A stretch of DNA of 64,000 nucleotides, taken from Sulfuritalea sp. (GTDB taxonomy: Bacteria; Pseudomonadota; Gammaproteobacteria; Burkholderiales; Rhodocyclaceae). This document shows positions 33,572 to 42,317 of the stretch, one piece after another (within the stretch, counting starts at the first letter, position 1; each line of letters begins with the position of its first letter). Where the stretch lies: the NCBI GenBank assembly GCA_016710465.1, contig JADJVS010000014.1:868001-932000 (forward strand), written 5' to 3'. The notes beneath the pieces were generated by a model. That model saw only the letters and a list, made by a program, of their open reading frames with translations, did not search any database and was not told the origin of the DNA. The translations under genes and the position numbers were made by a program.

Positions 33572-34732
33572 ATGATTCGCGATACCGCCACCGACCGCGC
33601 CGCCGGTTTTGAAATCGGACCGGATTTCGAGGCGTTTGCCCAGCGCAACGACTTCTACCGCCGATCCTTCTGGGATCGCTCGGTGCGCAACGAAAAGACC
33701 GAGCGCTTTTACGCCACCTATCGCGAACCGCTCTCGCAATGGCGCAAGGCCGATGGTTTCACGCAGCGCGACTACGCGCTACGCAACGCGGCCTGGCATG
33801 TCAGCGACTTGTTCACCGAGGCGCGGCGCGACGACGACAGGCGCGAGGGCTTTTCGGATCCGTATACCCAGCAACTGCCACCCGCCTCGGCGCGCGTCGC
33901 CTTTGCCACGCCGCAGGCCGCAGCGAAGGAGATAAAGCGGGTGGCGCGGGCTTTCGGCGCCGGTGACGTGGGAATCGCGGCGCGTGACGAGCGCTGGATG
34001 TATACGGCCAAGATGAGCGACATGAGCGGCATCGAGCGTCCGGTGGACATCCCGCCGGCGCTCGACAACGTGATCGTCATCGTCATGCCGATGGATCGCG
34101 AGCTGCTCTCGACGGTGCCCTCCGCGCTCTCGGGCGCGGCCACCGGCTGGGGCTATTCGCACGACACCATGACGCTGCTGGCGGTGACGCAGTACTTGCG
34201 CAATCTGGGCTACGACGCGATTGCCAGCGCCAACGATTCGGCACTCGCCGTGCCGCTGGCGATCAAGGCCGGGCTGGGCGAATACGGCCGGCTCGGCCTG
34301 CTGATCACACCGGAATTCGGGCCGCGTGTGCGCCTCGGCAAGATCTTCACCGACCTGCCGCTGACACGTGATGCGCCGCGCGGTTTCGGCGTACGCGAGT
34401 TCTGCGAGATTTGCCGGGCCTGTTCCGACGGCTGTCCGGTGAAGGCCGTGCCCAAGGGGCCGCCCGGCCCGCCACCCCCCGGGCCGTCCTACCTGCGTGG
34501 TGTCATCAAATGGACGGTGGATGCAGAGAAGTGCTTCGGCTACTGGGCGCAGCAGAATACCGACTGCGCCATCTGCATCCGCGTTTGCCCCTACAACCGC
34601 GATTTCACGCGCTGGCCTGCCCGGTTGTGGCGACGGCTGGCGGGCAGCCGCTGGCGGCGCCTGGCGTTATGGCTGGATGCGCGGCTCGGGCATGGACGCC
34701 GCCTCTTGCCGTCGCGCTGGTGGGCCGGCTGA
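33572..34732 (+). CDS. Cytosolic reductive-dehalogenase-like Fe-S protein
   Basis: 386 aa from ATG 33572; an in-frame ATG at 33497 gives an N-terminal extension without family pattern. The B12-binding-type core (AAKEIKRVARAFGAGDVGIA, DERWMY, GWGYSHDTMTLLAVTQYL, NDSALAVPLAIKAGLGEYGR, LLITPEFGPRVRLGKIFTDL) matches reductive dehalogenases (RdhA). Two cluster motifs follow: CEICRACSDGCP (CX2CX2CX3CP) and CFGYWAQQNTDCAICIRVCP. It has no Tat signal, and there is no RdhB anchor nearby, so it is not a classical respiratory dehalogenase. It could also be a relative acting on another halogenated or B12-dependent substrate. Confidence 0.75.
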   Translation: MIRDTATDRAAGFEIGPDFEAFAQRNDFYRRSFWDRSVRNEKTERFYATYREPLSQWRKADGFTQRDYALRNAAWHVSDLFTEARRDDDRREGFSDPYTQQLPPASARVAFATPQAAAKEIKRVARAFGAGDVGIAARDERWMYTAKMSDMSGIERPVDIPPALDNVIVIVMPMDRELLSTVPSALSGAATGWGYSHDTMTLLAVTQYLRNLGYDAIASANDSALAVPLAIKAGLGEYGRLGLLITPEFGPRVRLGKIFTDLPLTRDAPRGFGVREFCEICRACSDGCPVKAVPKGPPGPPPPGPSYLRGVIKWTVDAEKCFGYWAQQNTDCAICIRVCPYNRDFTRWPARLWRRLAGSRWRRLALWLDARLGHGRRLLPSRWWAG

Positions 34733-34811
34733 CCCGGGCGCAGAAAGTTTGCCCCCCCCGCAGAGCCGGGGGCGGTATCCCCTGCGGACGGCGCTGAAGG
34801 GACGGCGGTAT

Positions 34812-37109
34812 TCAGCCGTTGCGGCCTTGCAGCAGGTGGTTGGCGTCGACTACTGCCAGCGCGGTGAGGTTCACCAGCCGGCGTACCGTGGCCGTGGCTG
34901 TCAGGATATGCACCGGCTTCGCCGCGCCGAGCAGCACCGGGCCGACGGTGATGCCGTCACCGGCCGTGGCCTTGATCAGGTTGAAGGCGATGTTCGCGGC
35001 ATCGACGTTGGGCATGATCAGCACGTTGGCCTCGCCCTTGAGCCGGCAGTCGGGGTAGAGCTGCTCGCGGATGGATTGCGACAGCGCCGCATCGCCGTGC
35101 ATCTCGCCATCGACCTCCAGCCAGGGCGCGCGCGCTTCTAGCAGGGCGCGCGCGGCGGCCATCTTCAGCGCCGAGTCGGAGCGCACGCTGCCGAAGTTGG
35201 AGTGCGAGAGCAGGGCCACCTTGGGCTCGACGCCGAAGCGCTTGACTTCCTTGGCCGCCATCAGCGCGATCTCGGCCAGTTGCTCCGGTGTCGGGTTCTC
35301 ATTGATGTAGGTGTCGCAGAGGAAGAGCGTGTGCTTGGGCAGCAGCAGCATGTTCATCGCCGCGAAGCAGTGGGCGCCCGGCTCCAGGCCGATCACGTCG
35401 GCGACGTGCTTGAGGTGCTGCGCGTGCCGCCCGACCACGCCGCAGAGCATGGCGTCGACATAGCCGCGCCGGAGCAGCATGGCGCCGATCAGCGTGGTGT
35501 CGGAGCGCACCGCCTGCTTGGCCCAGCCCGGCGTCACGCCCTGGCGGCCCATGCTCTTGTGGTAGTCCTGCCAGAGTTCCTTGTAGCGCGGATCGGAATT
35601 CGGGTTGACCAGCTCGAAGTCGCGCCCCGGCTGGATGCGCAGCCCCGCTTTCTCGATGCGCATGCTGATTACGTCGGGGCGGCCGATCAGCACCGGCTGC
35701 GCCAGGCCCTCGTCGAGCACCGCCTGCACCGCGCGCAGCACGCGCTCGTCCTCGCCTTCGCAGTAGATGACGCGGCGCGGCGCCTTCTTGGCGGCGGCGA
35801 AGACCGGCTTCATGACGAAGCCGGAGTGGTAAACGAAGCTGTCGAGCTTCGCGCGGTAGGCGTCGAAATCCTTGATCGGTCGCGTGGCGACGCCGGATTC
35901 CTCGGCGGCCTGGGCCACCGCCGGGGCGATCTTGACGATCAGGCGCGGGTCGAAGGGGCGCGGGATAAGGTAGTCGCGGCCGAAGGCAACGACTTCGCCG
36001 CCGTAGGCCTGGGCCACCACGTCGGAAACCTCGGCCTGGGCCAGCTCGGCGATGGCGCGCACGGCGGCGAGCTTCATCTGCTCGGTGATGGTGGTGGCGC
36101 CGGCATCCAGCGCGCCGCGGAAGATGAAGGGAAAGCACAGCACGTTGTTGACCTGGTTCGGGTAGTCCGAACGGCCGGTGGCGATGATTGCGTCATCGCG
36201 CACGGATTTGACTTCCTCGGGCGTGATTTCCGGCGTCGGGTTGGCCAGGGCCAGGATCAGCGGGTTCTTGGCCATTTTCGCCACCATCGCCGGCTTGACC
36301 ACGCCGCCGGCGGACAGGCCGAGGAAAACGTCGGCGCCGTCGATGACATCATTCAGCGTGCGCGCATCCGTCTGCTTGGCGTAGCGATCCTTGATCGGGT
36401 CCATCAGCTTCTCGCGCCCGACATAGACCACGCCCTCGATGTCGGTGACCCAGATGTTCTCTACCTTGACGCCGAGGTTCACCAGCAGGTCGAGGCAGGC
36501 CAGCGCGGCCGCGCCGGCGCCGGAGGTGACCAGCTTGACCTCCTCGACCTTCTTGCCGACCAGATTCAGGCCGTTCAGTATCGCCGCGCCGACCACGATG
36601 GCCGTGCCGTGCTGGTCGTCGTGAAAGACCGGAATCTTCATCCGCTCGCGCAGCTTGGCCTCGACGTAAAAGCATTCGGGCGCCTTGATGTCTTCGAGGT
36701 TGATGCCGCCGAAGGTGGGCTCCATGGCGGCGATCATGTCGACCAATTTGTCCGGGTCGTTCTCGGCCAGTTCGATGTCGAAGACGTCGATGCCGGCGAA
36801 CTTCTTGAACAGCACTCCCTTGCCTTCCATCACCGGCTTGCCGGCCAGCGGGCCGATGTTGCCCAGGCCCAGTACAGCCGTGCCGTTGGTCACCACGCCG
36901 ACCAGGTTGGCGCGCGAGGTCAGGCGGCTGGCCATCGCCGGATCGGCGACGATCGCATTGCAGGCGGCGGCGACGCCCGGCGAGTACGCCAGGGCGAGGT
37001 CACGCTGGTTGGTGAGGCCCTTGGTCGGCACCACCGCAATTTTTCCCGGCGTCGGCCACTCGTGGTATTCGAGGGCGGCAGCGGAGAGGTTTTCCTGTTC
37101 GGTAGACAT
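34812..37109 (-). CDS. maeB: NADP-dependent malic enzyme (MaeB type, with phosphotransacetylase-like domain)
   Basis: 765 aa from ATG at 37107-37109 (SD GGAGG 10 nt before). An N-terminal malic enzyme part (about 1-430: DLALAYSPGVAAAC, TNGTAVLGLGNIGPLAGKPV, HDDQHGTAIVVGAA) is fused to a phosphate-acetyltransferase-like part (about 440-760, ending ITVGPVLLGAAKPVHILT). The enzyme oxidatively decarboxylates malate to pyruvate; the C-terminal domain is regulatory, typically for acetyl-CoA. The open frame continues further upstream without family pattern. Confidence 0.96.
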   Translation of the reverse strand: MSTEQENLSAAALEYHEWPTPGKIAVVPTKGLTNQRDLALAYSPGVAAACNAIVADPAMASRLTSRANLVGVVTNGTAVLGLGNIGPLAGKPVMEGKGVLFKKFAGIDVFDIELAENDPDKLVDMIAAMEPTFGGINLEDIKAPECFYVEAKLRERMKIPVFHDDQHGTAIVVGAAILNGLNLVGKKVEEVKLVTSGAGAAALACLDLLVNLGVKVENIWVTDIEGVVYVGREKLMDPIKDRYAKQTDARTLNDVIDGADVFLGLSAGGVVKPAMVAKMAKNPLILALANPTPEITPEEVKSVRDDAIIATGRSDYPNQVNNVLCFPFIFRGALDAGATTITEQMKLAAVRAIAELAQAEVSDVVAQAYGGEVVAFGRDYLIPRPFDPRLIVKIAPAVAQAAEESGVATRPIKDFDAYRAKLDSFVYHSGFVMKPVFAAAKKAPRRVIYCEGEDERVLRAVQAVLDEGLAQPVLIGRPDVISMRIEKAGLRIQPGRDFELVNPNSDPRYKELWQDYHKSMGRQGVTPGWAKQAVRSDTTLIGAMLLRRGYVDAMLCGVVGRHAQHLKHVADVIGLEPGAHCFAAMNMLLLPKHTLFLCDTYINENPTPEQLAEIALMAAKEVKRFGVEPKVALLSHSNFGSVRSDSALKMAAARALLEARAPWLEVDGEMHGDAALSQSIREQLYPDCRLKGEANVLIMPNVDAANIAFNLIKATAGDGITVGPVLLGAAKPVHILTATATVRRLVNLTALAVVDANHLLQGRNG

Positions 37110-37238
37110 GGACTTCCTCCGGCATTTGTTCTTGGTAAGCCGCGCATCATAGGCTGGGGAGGCTGACAGCACCATTACGGAAATCCACGACAGGGCGGGC
37201 GCCGGTAGAATCCGCAGCAATTCAATTCGGGAGGCAGC

Positions 37239-38045
37239 ATGAAGCGCGTTGTTTTCAATCAAAAAGGCGGCGTCGGCAAGAGCACCATCACCTGCAACCT
37301 GGCGGCCATCGCGGCCGCGCGCGGCGCCCGCACCCTGGTCATCGACCTCGACCCGCAGGCCAATTCGACCCAGTACCTGCTGGGCGAGGCGGCGCAAAAC
37401 CTCGAACTGACGGCCAATGAATTCTTCGAGCAGATGCTGAGCTTCAAGCTGCGCCCGCTGCCGACCGAAGACTTCATCGCCGCGACGCCTTTCGAGAACC
37501 TTTCCATCCTGCCCTCCGGCCCGGCACTGGAAGAACTGCAGGCCAAGCTTGAATCGCGCTACAAGATCTACAAGCTGCGCGAGGCGCTGGACGCCCTCGA
37601 AGGCTACGACGAGATCTGGATCGACACGCCGCCGGCGCTGCACTTCTACACCCGCTCGGCGCTGATCGCCGCCGATGCCTGCCTGATCCCCTTCGACTGC
37701 GACGAGTTCGCCCGCCGCGCGCTTTATAGCCTGCTCGACAACGTCAATGAAATCCGTGCCGACCACAACGCCGGTCTCGAAGTCGAAGGCATCGTCATCA
37801 ACCAGTTCCAGGCCCGCGCCAGCCTGCCGCAGCAGATCATCAACGAGTTGCGCGACGAGGGCTTGCCGGTGCTTGCTTCCTTCCTGTCATCCTCGGTCAA
37901 GATCAAGGAATCGCACCAGCAGGCCAAGCCGATGATCCACCTCGATCGCAGCCACAAGCTGGCGCTGGAGTTCGGCGCGCTGTTCGACGAAATCGAAGCG
38001 GCGCGGAAGGCCCGCGCCAAGGCGGCGGCGAAGAAGCGGGCCTGA
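37239..38045 (+). CDS. ParA-family ATPase (second orphan)
   Basis: 268 aa with SD GGGAGG before ATG 37239. Motifs: KRVVFNQKGGVGKSTITCNL, VIDLDPQANSTQYLL (switch) and EIWIDTPPALHF (Walker B). The full ParA/Soj pattern includes a C-terminal basic tail (ARKARAKAAAKKRA) that may bind DNA. No ParB follows; the next genes are a glycine-rich domain protein and a zinc-ribbon protein. The cargo is unknown. Confidence 0.9.
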   Translation: MKRVVFNQKGGVGKSTITCNLAAIAAARGARTLVIDLDPQANSTQYLLGEAAQNLELTANEFFEQMLSFKLRPLPTEDFIAATPFENLSILPSGPALEELQAKLESRYKIYKLREALDALEGYDEIWIDTPPALHFYTRSALIAADACLIPFDCDEFARRALYSLLDNVNEIRADHNAGLEVEGIVINQFQARASLPQQIINELRDEGLPVLASFLSSSVKIKESHQQAKPMIHLDRSHKLALEFGALFDEIEAARKARAKAAAKKRA

Positions 38046-38072
38046 ATCGGCGTAGCTCCAGCGCCGACTCTC
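38046..38072 (+). repeat. Dispersed motif, copy 7
   Basis: ATCGGCGT-AGCTC-CAGCGCCGACTCTC, starting right after the ParA stop and ending 4 nt before the next ATG, so it fills the whole 31-bp gap. Confidence 0.75.
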
Positions 38073-38076
38073 GCCC

Positions 38077-38751
38077 ATGATTCCCGCGCTGATTTTCGCC
38101 GCCGGCGCCGGCTTCCTTGTGCTGCTGCTCTGGCAGCGCTATCGTCGCCTGGCACGGGAGCGATACATACGCCAGTTCGCGCTGCCGCGTGGCCTCTACG
38201 AGCGCCTGCGCAAGCGGCGCCCGGAACTGGAGTTGAAAGACTGCGCGCTGGTGGCGCGCGGCCTGCGCCAGTTTTTCCTCGCCTACCTCAATTCGGGCTG
38301 CCGCTTCGTCGCCATGCCATCGCAGGCCGTGGACGATCTCTGGCACGAGTTCATTCTCTACACGCGCGCCTATGAAGCCTTCTGCGGCAAGGCCTTCGGT
38401 GGCTTCCTGCACCACACGCCGGCCGTGGTCCTGAGTCCGGACAAGCGCAACAACGAGGGTTTGCGCCGCGTCTGGTGGCAGTGCTGCAAGGAGGAGAACA
38501 TCGACCCGCGCAGCCCCTTGCGCCTGCCCCTGCTGTTCGCCATCGATGCCAAACTCGGCATCGCCGACGGTTTCATTTACAAGCCGGACTGCAAGGCGCT
38601 GCAGGGCAGCGAAGCCGGCACCGCGCATTGCGGCGCGGATTTCAGCGACAGTTCGATCGACGGTGGCACCGATGGTTTCGCCGATGGCGGCGCGGACGGC
38701 GGTGGCGACGGCGGCGGTTGCGGCGGCGGCTGCGGTGGTGGCGGTGACTAG
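38077..38751 (+). CDS. Membrane-anchored glycine-rich domain (GRDP-like) protein
   Basis: 224 aa. N-terminal membrane helix (1-20), then a basic segment and a domain with AVDDLWHEFILYTRAYEAFC (about 88-107), the pattern of GRDP/DUF1399-like proteins. The C-terminus is a Gly/Cys/Asp-rich tail (GGGDGGGCGGGCGGGGD). The function is not established. It is preceded by repeat copy 7 and followed 3 nt later by a small zinc-ribbon protein, so the two are likely co-transcribed. Confidence 0.68.
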   Translation: MIPALIFAAGAGFLVLLLWQRYRRLARERYIRQFALPRGLYERLRKRRPELELKDCALVARGLRQFFLAYLNSGCRFVAMPSQAVDDLWHEFILYTRAYEAFCGKAFGGFLHHTPAVVLSPDKRNNEGLRRVWWQCCKEENIDPRSPLRLPLLFAIDAKLGIADGFIYKPDCKALQGSEAGTAHCGADFSDSSIDGGTDGFADGGADGGGDGGGCGGGCGGGGD

Positions 38752-38754
38752 GGC

Positions 38755-39012
38755 GTGATCTTCGAACGCGACACCTACGCCTGCTCCGTTTGTGGTGATC
38801 GCCGACCGCGCGAGTTCGTGCACCGCAATCGGGCCGGCGCCTACATCTGCCATCCGTGCTGGGCGATACAGCGCAAGAAGGGATTCTGGGCGGTGGCCTG
38901 GACACGGCTGCGCCTGGCAACACACCGTGCGTCGCGCACCGCGCTGCTGGTGGCGCTGGGCGGGATTTCAGTGACAGCAATCGTGCTGGCCCTCGTCATG
39001 CTGATGGCGTAG
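38755..39012 (+). CDS. Small zinc-ribbon membrane protein
   Basis: 85 aa from GTG 38755. An N-terminal zinc ribbon CSVCGDRRPREFVHRNRAGA with a second pair CHPCW (residues ~10-35) precedes one C-terminal membrane helix (about 63-84). It looks like an adaptor to the upstream GRDP-like protein. I do not recognise a family. The stop codon lies inside the dispersed motif at the start of the MITE-like element. Confidence 0.6.
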   Translation: MIFERDTYACSVCGDRRPREFVHRNRAGAYICHPCWAIQRKKGFWAVAWTRLRLATHRASRTALLVALGGISVTAIVLALVMLMA

Positions 39013-39029
39013 CGCTGGCGCCGACTCTC
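39004..39029 (+). repeat. Dispersed motif, copy 8
   Basis: ATGGCGT-AGCGC-TGGCGCCGACTCTC. It supplies the TAG stop of the zinc-ribbon gene (39010-39012). Confidence 0.7.
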
Positions 39030-39153
39030 GAAATTGCGTCATTCCCGCGGCTCTGCATGCCCTGAATTCCGCTTCGCGGGGTGGCAACGCGGGAATCCAG
39101 AAACAGTTCAGATTTGCCGGGGCAAGCCCTGGCAACGTTTCGAAGCTAAGACC

Positions 39154-39180
39154 TGAAAGTCGGCGCTGACACTACGCCGA
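39154..39180 (-). repeat. Dispersed motif, copy 9
   Basis: On the minus strand TCGGCGT-AGTGT-CAGCGCCGACTTTC. Right terminal repeat of the MITE-like element, 14 bp from the end of the next minus-strand gene. Confidence 0.75.
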
Positions 39181-39194
39181 CCCCGTGCTCGCGG

Positions 39195-39857
39195 CTATCG
39201 GTACTTCTCGGCGCAGGCGCGAATTGCGCTGTCGGTCGGGAGCTTGAGACATTCGCGGGCGTCGAGGTGAGCACGCGAGGGGCCACGAGTCGGTGCTGCG
39301 GCGGGCGCAGCAGCCGGCTTCGCCGCGATGTTGGTCGGAGGGGTTGGCGGGGCGTTCGGGTCGCTCCCAGGCATCCGGCGCAGAATCTTCGATTCCTGTG
39401 CGGGAAGGGGTGCCGAGGGAACCGCCGCCGCCGCCGCAGGCTTGGGCAGCAGCGCGGCCGGCTTCTGGCTGGACCAGACCCAGCTTGCCACCTTCCAGGT
39501 CTCGCCCTCCTTGCGCAAGCTCGCCGACAGATAGGCCTCGGTGCGCCCGCCCTGGTATTCACTGACGCCGGTGGCAATCAGTTGTGCCGCGTCGCCGTCC
39601 ACGGACTTATTGAGCACCCGATAGGTCTTCGGCATGGTCTGCGCCAGGGTGCGGAACAGGCCTTCGCGCTCGGCCTGCGGCTTGGCTGCGAGATCAGCCC
39701 GCAACGGCCCGGCGACGAAGCCCAGCGCGGCGTCGATTTTTCCGGCCAGCGTTGCGGCATGCAATTGCGCATACGCCGCCTCCGGCGTTTCCTGTGCCAA
39801 CGCGCCGCCGCTCAGCAGCGCCAGCGCCAAACCGACCACCGCATCGCGCATGCCCAT
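39195..39857 (-). CDS. Exported protein of unknown function, Ala/Pro-rich
   Basis: 220 aa from ATG at 39855-39857 (GGGGA SD before it). A signal peptide (to about residue 25) is followed by a helical-then-beta domain (VAGPLRADLAAKPQAER ... AYLSASLRKEGETWKVASW) resembling NTF2/DUF4878-like lumazine-fold domains. The tail is Pro/Ala-rich and contains the only two cysteines. I do not recognise the family. Its 3' end lies next to the MITE-like element. Confidence 0.6.
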   Translation of the reverse strand: MGMRDAVVGLALALLSGGALAQETPEAAYAQLHAATLAGKIDAALGFVAGPLRADLAAKPQAEREGLFRTLAQTMPKTYRVLNKSVDGDAAQLIATGVSEYQGGRTEAYLSASLRKEGETWKVASWVWSSQKPAALLPKPAAAAAVPSAPLPAQESKILRRMPGSDPNAPPTPPTNIAAKPAAAPAAAPTRGPSRAHLDARECLKLPTDSAIRACAEKYR

Positions 39858-39914
39858 GTCGATCCCCACCGAGAAAACGCCAAGTGTAACGCCGCTCGGC
39901 GTGGCGCGAGCTTC

Positions 39915-41141
39915 TCAGTGCCGGACCGTTTCCGGTTGCTGGCGACGCAGTGCCACGGCGTTGAAGATGGCATAAACGGCGTAGGCCAGCAGCCAGCACA
40001 GGCCGATGCGGAATAGTTCCACCGGACCAGGCAGTAGCCAGAGCAGCAGGGCAAACAGGGGCAGGGAGAGGAATTCCCCGATCACCACGGCGCGCCCGGC
40101 GCCGCGCGCGAACAAGGCGAAGAGATAAATCCACGACAGCATGCGCAGCGCGTCGCCGCCGAAGAAGGGCAGGGCGTCGAAGCGCGTCACCGGCAGGTCG
40201 TCGCGGTAAAGCAGGGCCAGCGCCTGCGGCAGCAACAGCCAGAGCACGGCGAGCGCCGCCAGCGCCGGAACCAGCACCTGTTTTGCCGCCCTGCGCAATT
40301 CGCGCTTCAATCCGGCGGCATCGGTCGCTGCCGCCATGCGCGGCAGGAAATGCGCATAGAGAAGGCCGGCAGCGATGGCCGTGATCCATTCGCTGCTGCG
40401 CCACAGCGCCTGCATGGCGCCGGCGGTTTCCCATGATGCGGTGGCGCCGATCTGTTGCCGCGCGAAGGCGGTGGCCGCCGGGCTGAGGATGCCGATGGCA
40501 AGGCTGGCGCCGATGAAGGGCCGCAACTCATGGCCCGCGGCGAATGAAGCCGTCCAGGAATGATCGCCGCGCAGCAGGATCAGCGTCAGCAGCAGGCTGA
40601 TCAGCGCCTGCGCCGCAAGCAGATAGACGACTTCGTTGCCACGGCTGGCGATGACCAGTGCAGCCAAGGGAACGGCCAGCGTGACGGCGGCGAGCAGCAT
40701 GGCGTGGCCGGGTTGGCTCCGGCCGAGCAGCCAGCCGGAATACAAGCCTGGCGCCACGGTCAGGCAACCCACGCCCAGGGCAGGCAGTGCCAGCATCGCC
40801 AGCGATGGCGGCAGAATGTCGAGTACGCCGGCGGCAACGAGGATGGCACATACCAGCAGGCTGGCGCCCGATACGGCCAGACCGAGGCGCAGGCCTTCGC
40901 CCAGGAGTCGGCGCTGGTCCGACGGCGATACGCCGGCGACCCGGCCGGTGAGGCCGACGCCGATTCCGGCCAGGGTTACTCCCGCCACCAGGTCGATCAT
41001 GCTGTTTAACTGCGCCCAGTGGGCGACGAGTTCGGCACCGCCGCGCAGCGCCAGCAACTTGTCGATCAGGGCGCGGCCGACCAGGCCGATAAGGACCACG
41101 CCGAGAGCCTGCGGCAGCAGGTGGCGGCCGGGCGGAGTCAT
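39915..41141 (-). CDS. Polysaccharide flippase-like (MATE/Wzx superfamily) membrane protein
   Basis: 408 aa from ATG at 41139-41141. About 10-12 helices with family-like patterns (LGVVLIGLVGRALIDKLLAL, GYLLYAHFLPRMAA-type segments). Wzx flippases move undecaprenyl-linked sugars across the inner membrane; no glycosyltransferases are nearby to confirm this. It follows an aminotransferase gene 17 nt upstream. Repeat copy 14 lies in the loop GVSPSDQRRLL. Confidence 0.65.
   Translation of the reverse strand: MTPPGRHLLPQALGVVLIGLVGRALIDKLLALRGGAELVAHWAQLNSMIDLVAGVTLAGIGVGLTGRVAGVSPSDQRRLLGEGLRLGLAVSGASLLVCAILVAAGVLDILPPSLAMLALPALGVGCLTVAPGLYSGWLLGRSQPGHAMLLAAVTLAVPLAALVIASRGNEVVYLLAAQALISLLLTLILLRGDHSWTASFAAGHELRPFIGASLAIGILSPAATAFARQQIGATASWETAGAMQALWRSSEWITAIAAGLLYAHFLPRMAAATDAAGLKRELRRAAKQVLVPALAALAVLWLLLPQALALLYRDDLPVTRFDALPFFGGDALRMLSWIYLFALFARGAGRAVVIGEFLSLPLFALLLWLLPGPVELFRIGLCWLLAYAVYAIFNAVALRRQQPETVRH
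40904..40930 (-). repeat. Dispersed motif, copy 14 (inside flippase gene)
   Basis: On the minus strand TATCGCCGT-CGGAC-CAGCGCCGACTCC. Same strand as the gene; it encodes VSPSDQRRL in a predicted loop between helices. Confidence 0.7.
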
Positions 41142-41158
41142 GGCGCGCGGTGCCGCGC

Positions 41159-42286
41159 TCAGGCGATGCGGTCGAAGGCCTCGGCCAGGCGTGCCACCGT
41201 GCCATCCACGTCGCCCAGCTTGTCGAGGCCGAAGAGCCCGATGCGGAAGCTGCGGAAATCCGCCGGTTCGTCGCATTGCAGCGGCACGCCGGCGGCGAGC
41301 TGGAATCCCTGGGTGACGAACTTTTTCACCGACTGGATTTCGGGATCCGTGGTGTAACTGACCACCACGCCGGGCGCTTCGAAGCCCGCCGCGGCGATGC
41401 TGGCGAAGCCGCGTGCCTGCAGCAGTTCGCGCACCCGGCGACCGAGCCGCCATTGACGCTCGCGGGCCAGTTCGAAACCGAAGGCCTCGGTTTCGCGCAT
41501 CGCGTCGCGCACCTGGCGCAGCGCATCCGTGGGCATGGTGGCATGGTAGGCGTGGCCGCCGGTTTCGTAGGCCTCCATGATCTGGCGCCACTTTTTCAGG
41601 TCGCAGGCAAAGCTGCTGCTGGTCGTTTCGCCCAGCCGCGCCACGGCGCGTTCGCCCAGCATCACCAGTCCGGCGCAGGACGGGCCGCTCCAGCCCTTTT
41701 GCGGTGCGCTGATCAGCACATCGACGCCGATCGCGCGCATGTCCACCCACACTGCGCCGGAGGCGATGCAGTCGAGGACGAATAGTCCGCCGGCATCGCG
41801 CGTTGCCGCGCCCACCGCCCGCAGGTAGTCATCGGGCAGCAGGATGCCCGAAGCGGTTTCGACATGCGGCGCAAAGACCACGGCGGGCTTTTGCGCGCGA
41901 ATCGCCGCGACCACCTCGTCGATCGGTGCCGGCGCGAAGGGCGCCTGCGCGCCACGGTCCTGCTGCCGCGCCTTGAGCACCGTGGTCGCGGTGGCGATGC
42001 CCGCCATGTCGAGGATCTGCGACCAGCGGAAGCTGAACCAGCCGTTGCGCAGCACCAGGCAATCGGCACCGCCGGCGAACTGGCGTGCCACGGCTTCCAT
42101 GGCATAGGTGCCGCCGCCCGGAATCACCGCCACCGCTTCCGCGCCGTAGGCCTGTTTCAGGATCGCCGAGATGTCCCGCATGACGCCCTGGAAGGCCTGC
42201 GACATGTGGTTGAGGGCGCGGTCGGTGTAGACCACGGAGAATTCCTGCAACCCGCCGGGATCGACGGAATTGTTTGCTGCGGACAT
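41159..42286 (-). CDS. Class V aminotransferase
   Basis: 375 aa from ATG at 42284-42286; a second in-frame ATG lies at 42295-42297. PLP-binding lysine in SAPQKGWSGPSCAG, with VLDCIASGAVWVDM and GGGTYAMEAVARQF for cofactor binding. The fold resembles alanine-glyoxylate/serine-pyruvate aminotransferases. The substrate is not certain. It is followed by the flippase gene and preceded by an SDR gene on the same strand. Confidence 0.85.
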   Translation of the reverse strand: MSAANNSVDPGGLQEFSVVYTDRALNHMSQAFQGVMRDISAILKQAYGAEAVAVIPGGGTYAMEAVARQFAGGADCLVLRNGWFSFRWSQILDMAGIATATTVLKARQQDRGAQAPFAPAPIDEVVAAIRAQKPAVVFAPHVETASGILLPDDYLRAVGAATRDAGGLFVLDCIASGAVWVDMRAIGVDVLISAPQKGWSGPSCAGLVMLGERAVARLGETTSSSFACDLKKWRQIMEAYETGGHAYHATMPTDALRQVRDAMRETEAFGFELARERQWRLGRRVRELLQARGFASIAAAGFEAPGVVVSYTTDPEIQSVKKFVTQGFQLAAGVPLQCDEPADFRSFRIGLFGLDKLGDVDGTVARLAEAFDRIA

Positions 42287-42317
42287 CGCTTGCTCCATTC
42301 GGATAGTGGGCGTGGGT

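Larger units (their letters stand above)
39004..39180. mobile_element. Complete ~175-bp MITE-like element with terminal motifs
   Basis: Bounded by copy 8 (plus, 39004-39029) and copy 9 (minus, 39154-39180): the left end reads GGCGTAGCGCTGGCGCCGAC and the right end is its inverted counterpart, CGGCGCTGACACTACGCCGA. The interior has CGTCATTCCCGC...GGGAATCCAG as in the island borders, without the GGTACTTTCTTG hairpin. It separates two genes and provides the stop codon of the left one. Confidence 0.7.

Noticed and set aside
35202..37166. Long plus-strand frame over maeB
   Set aside because: Shadow of maeB; composition is typical of antisense GC-rich frames.
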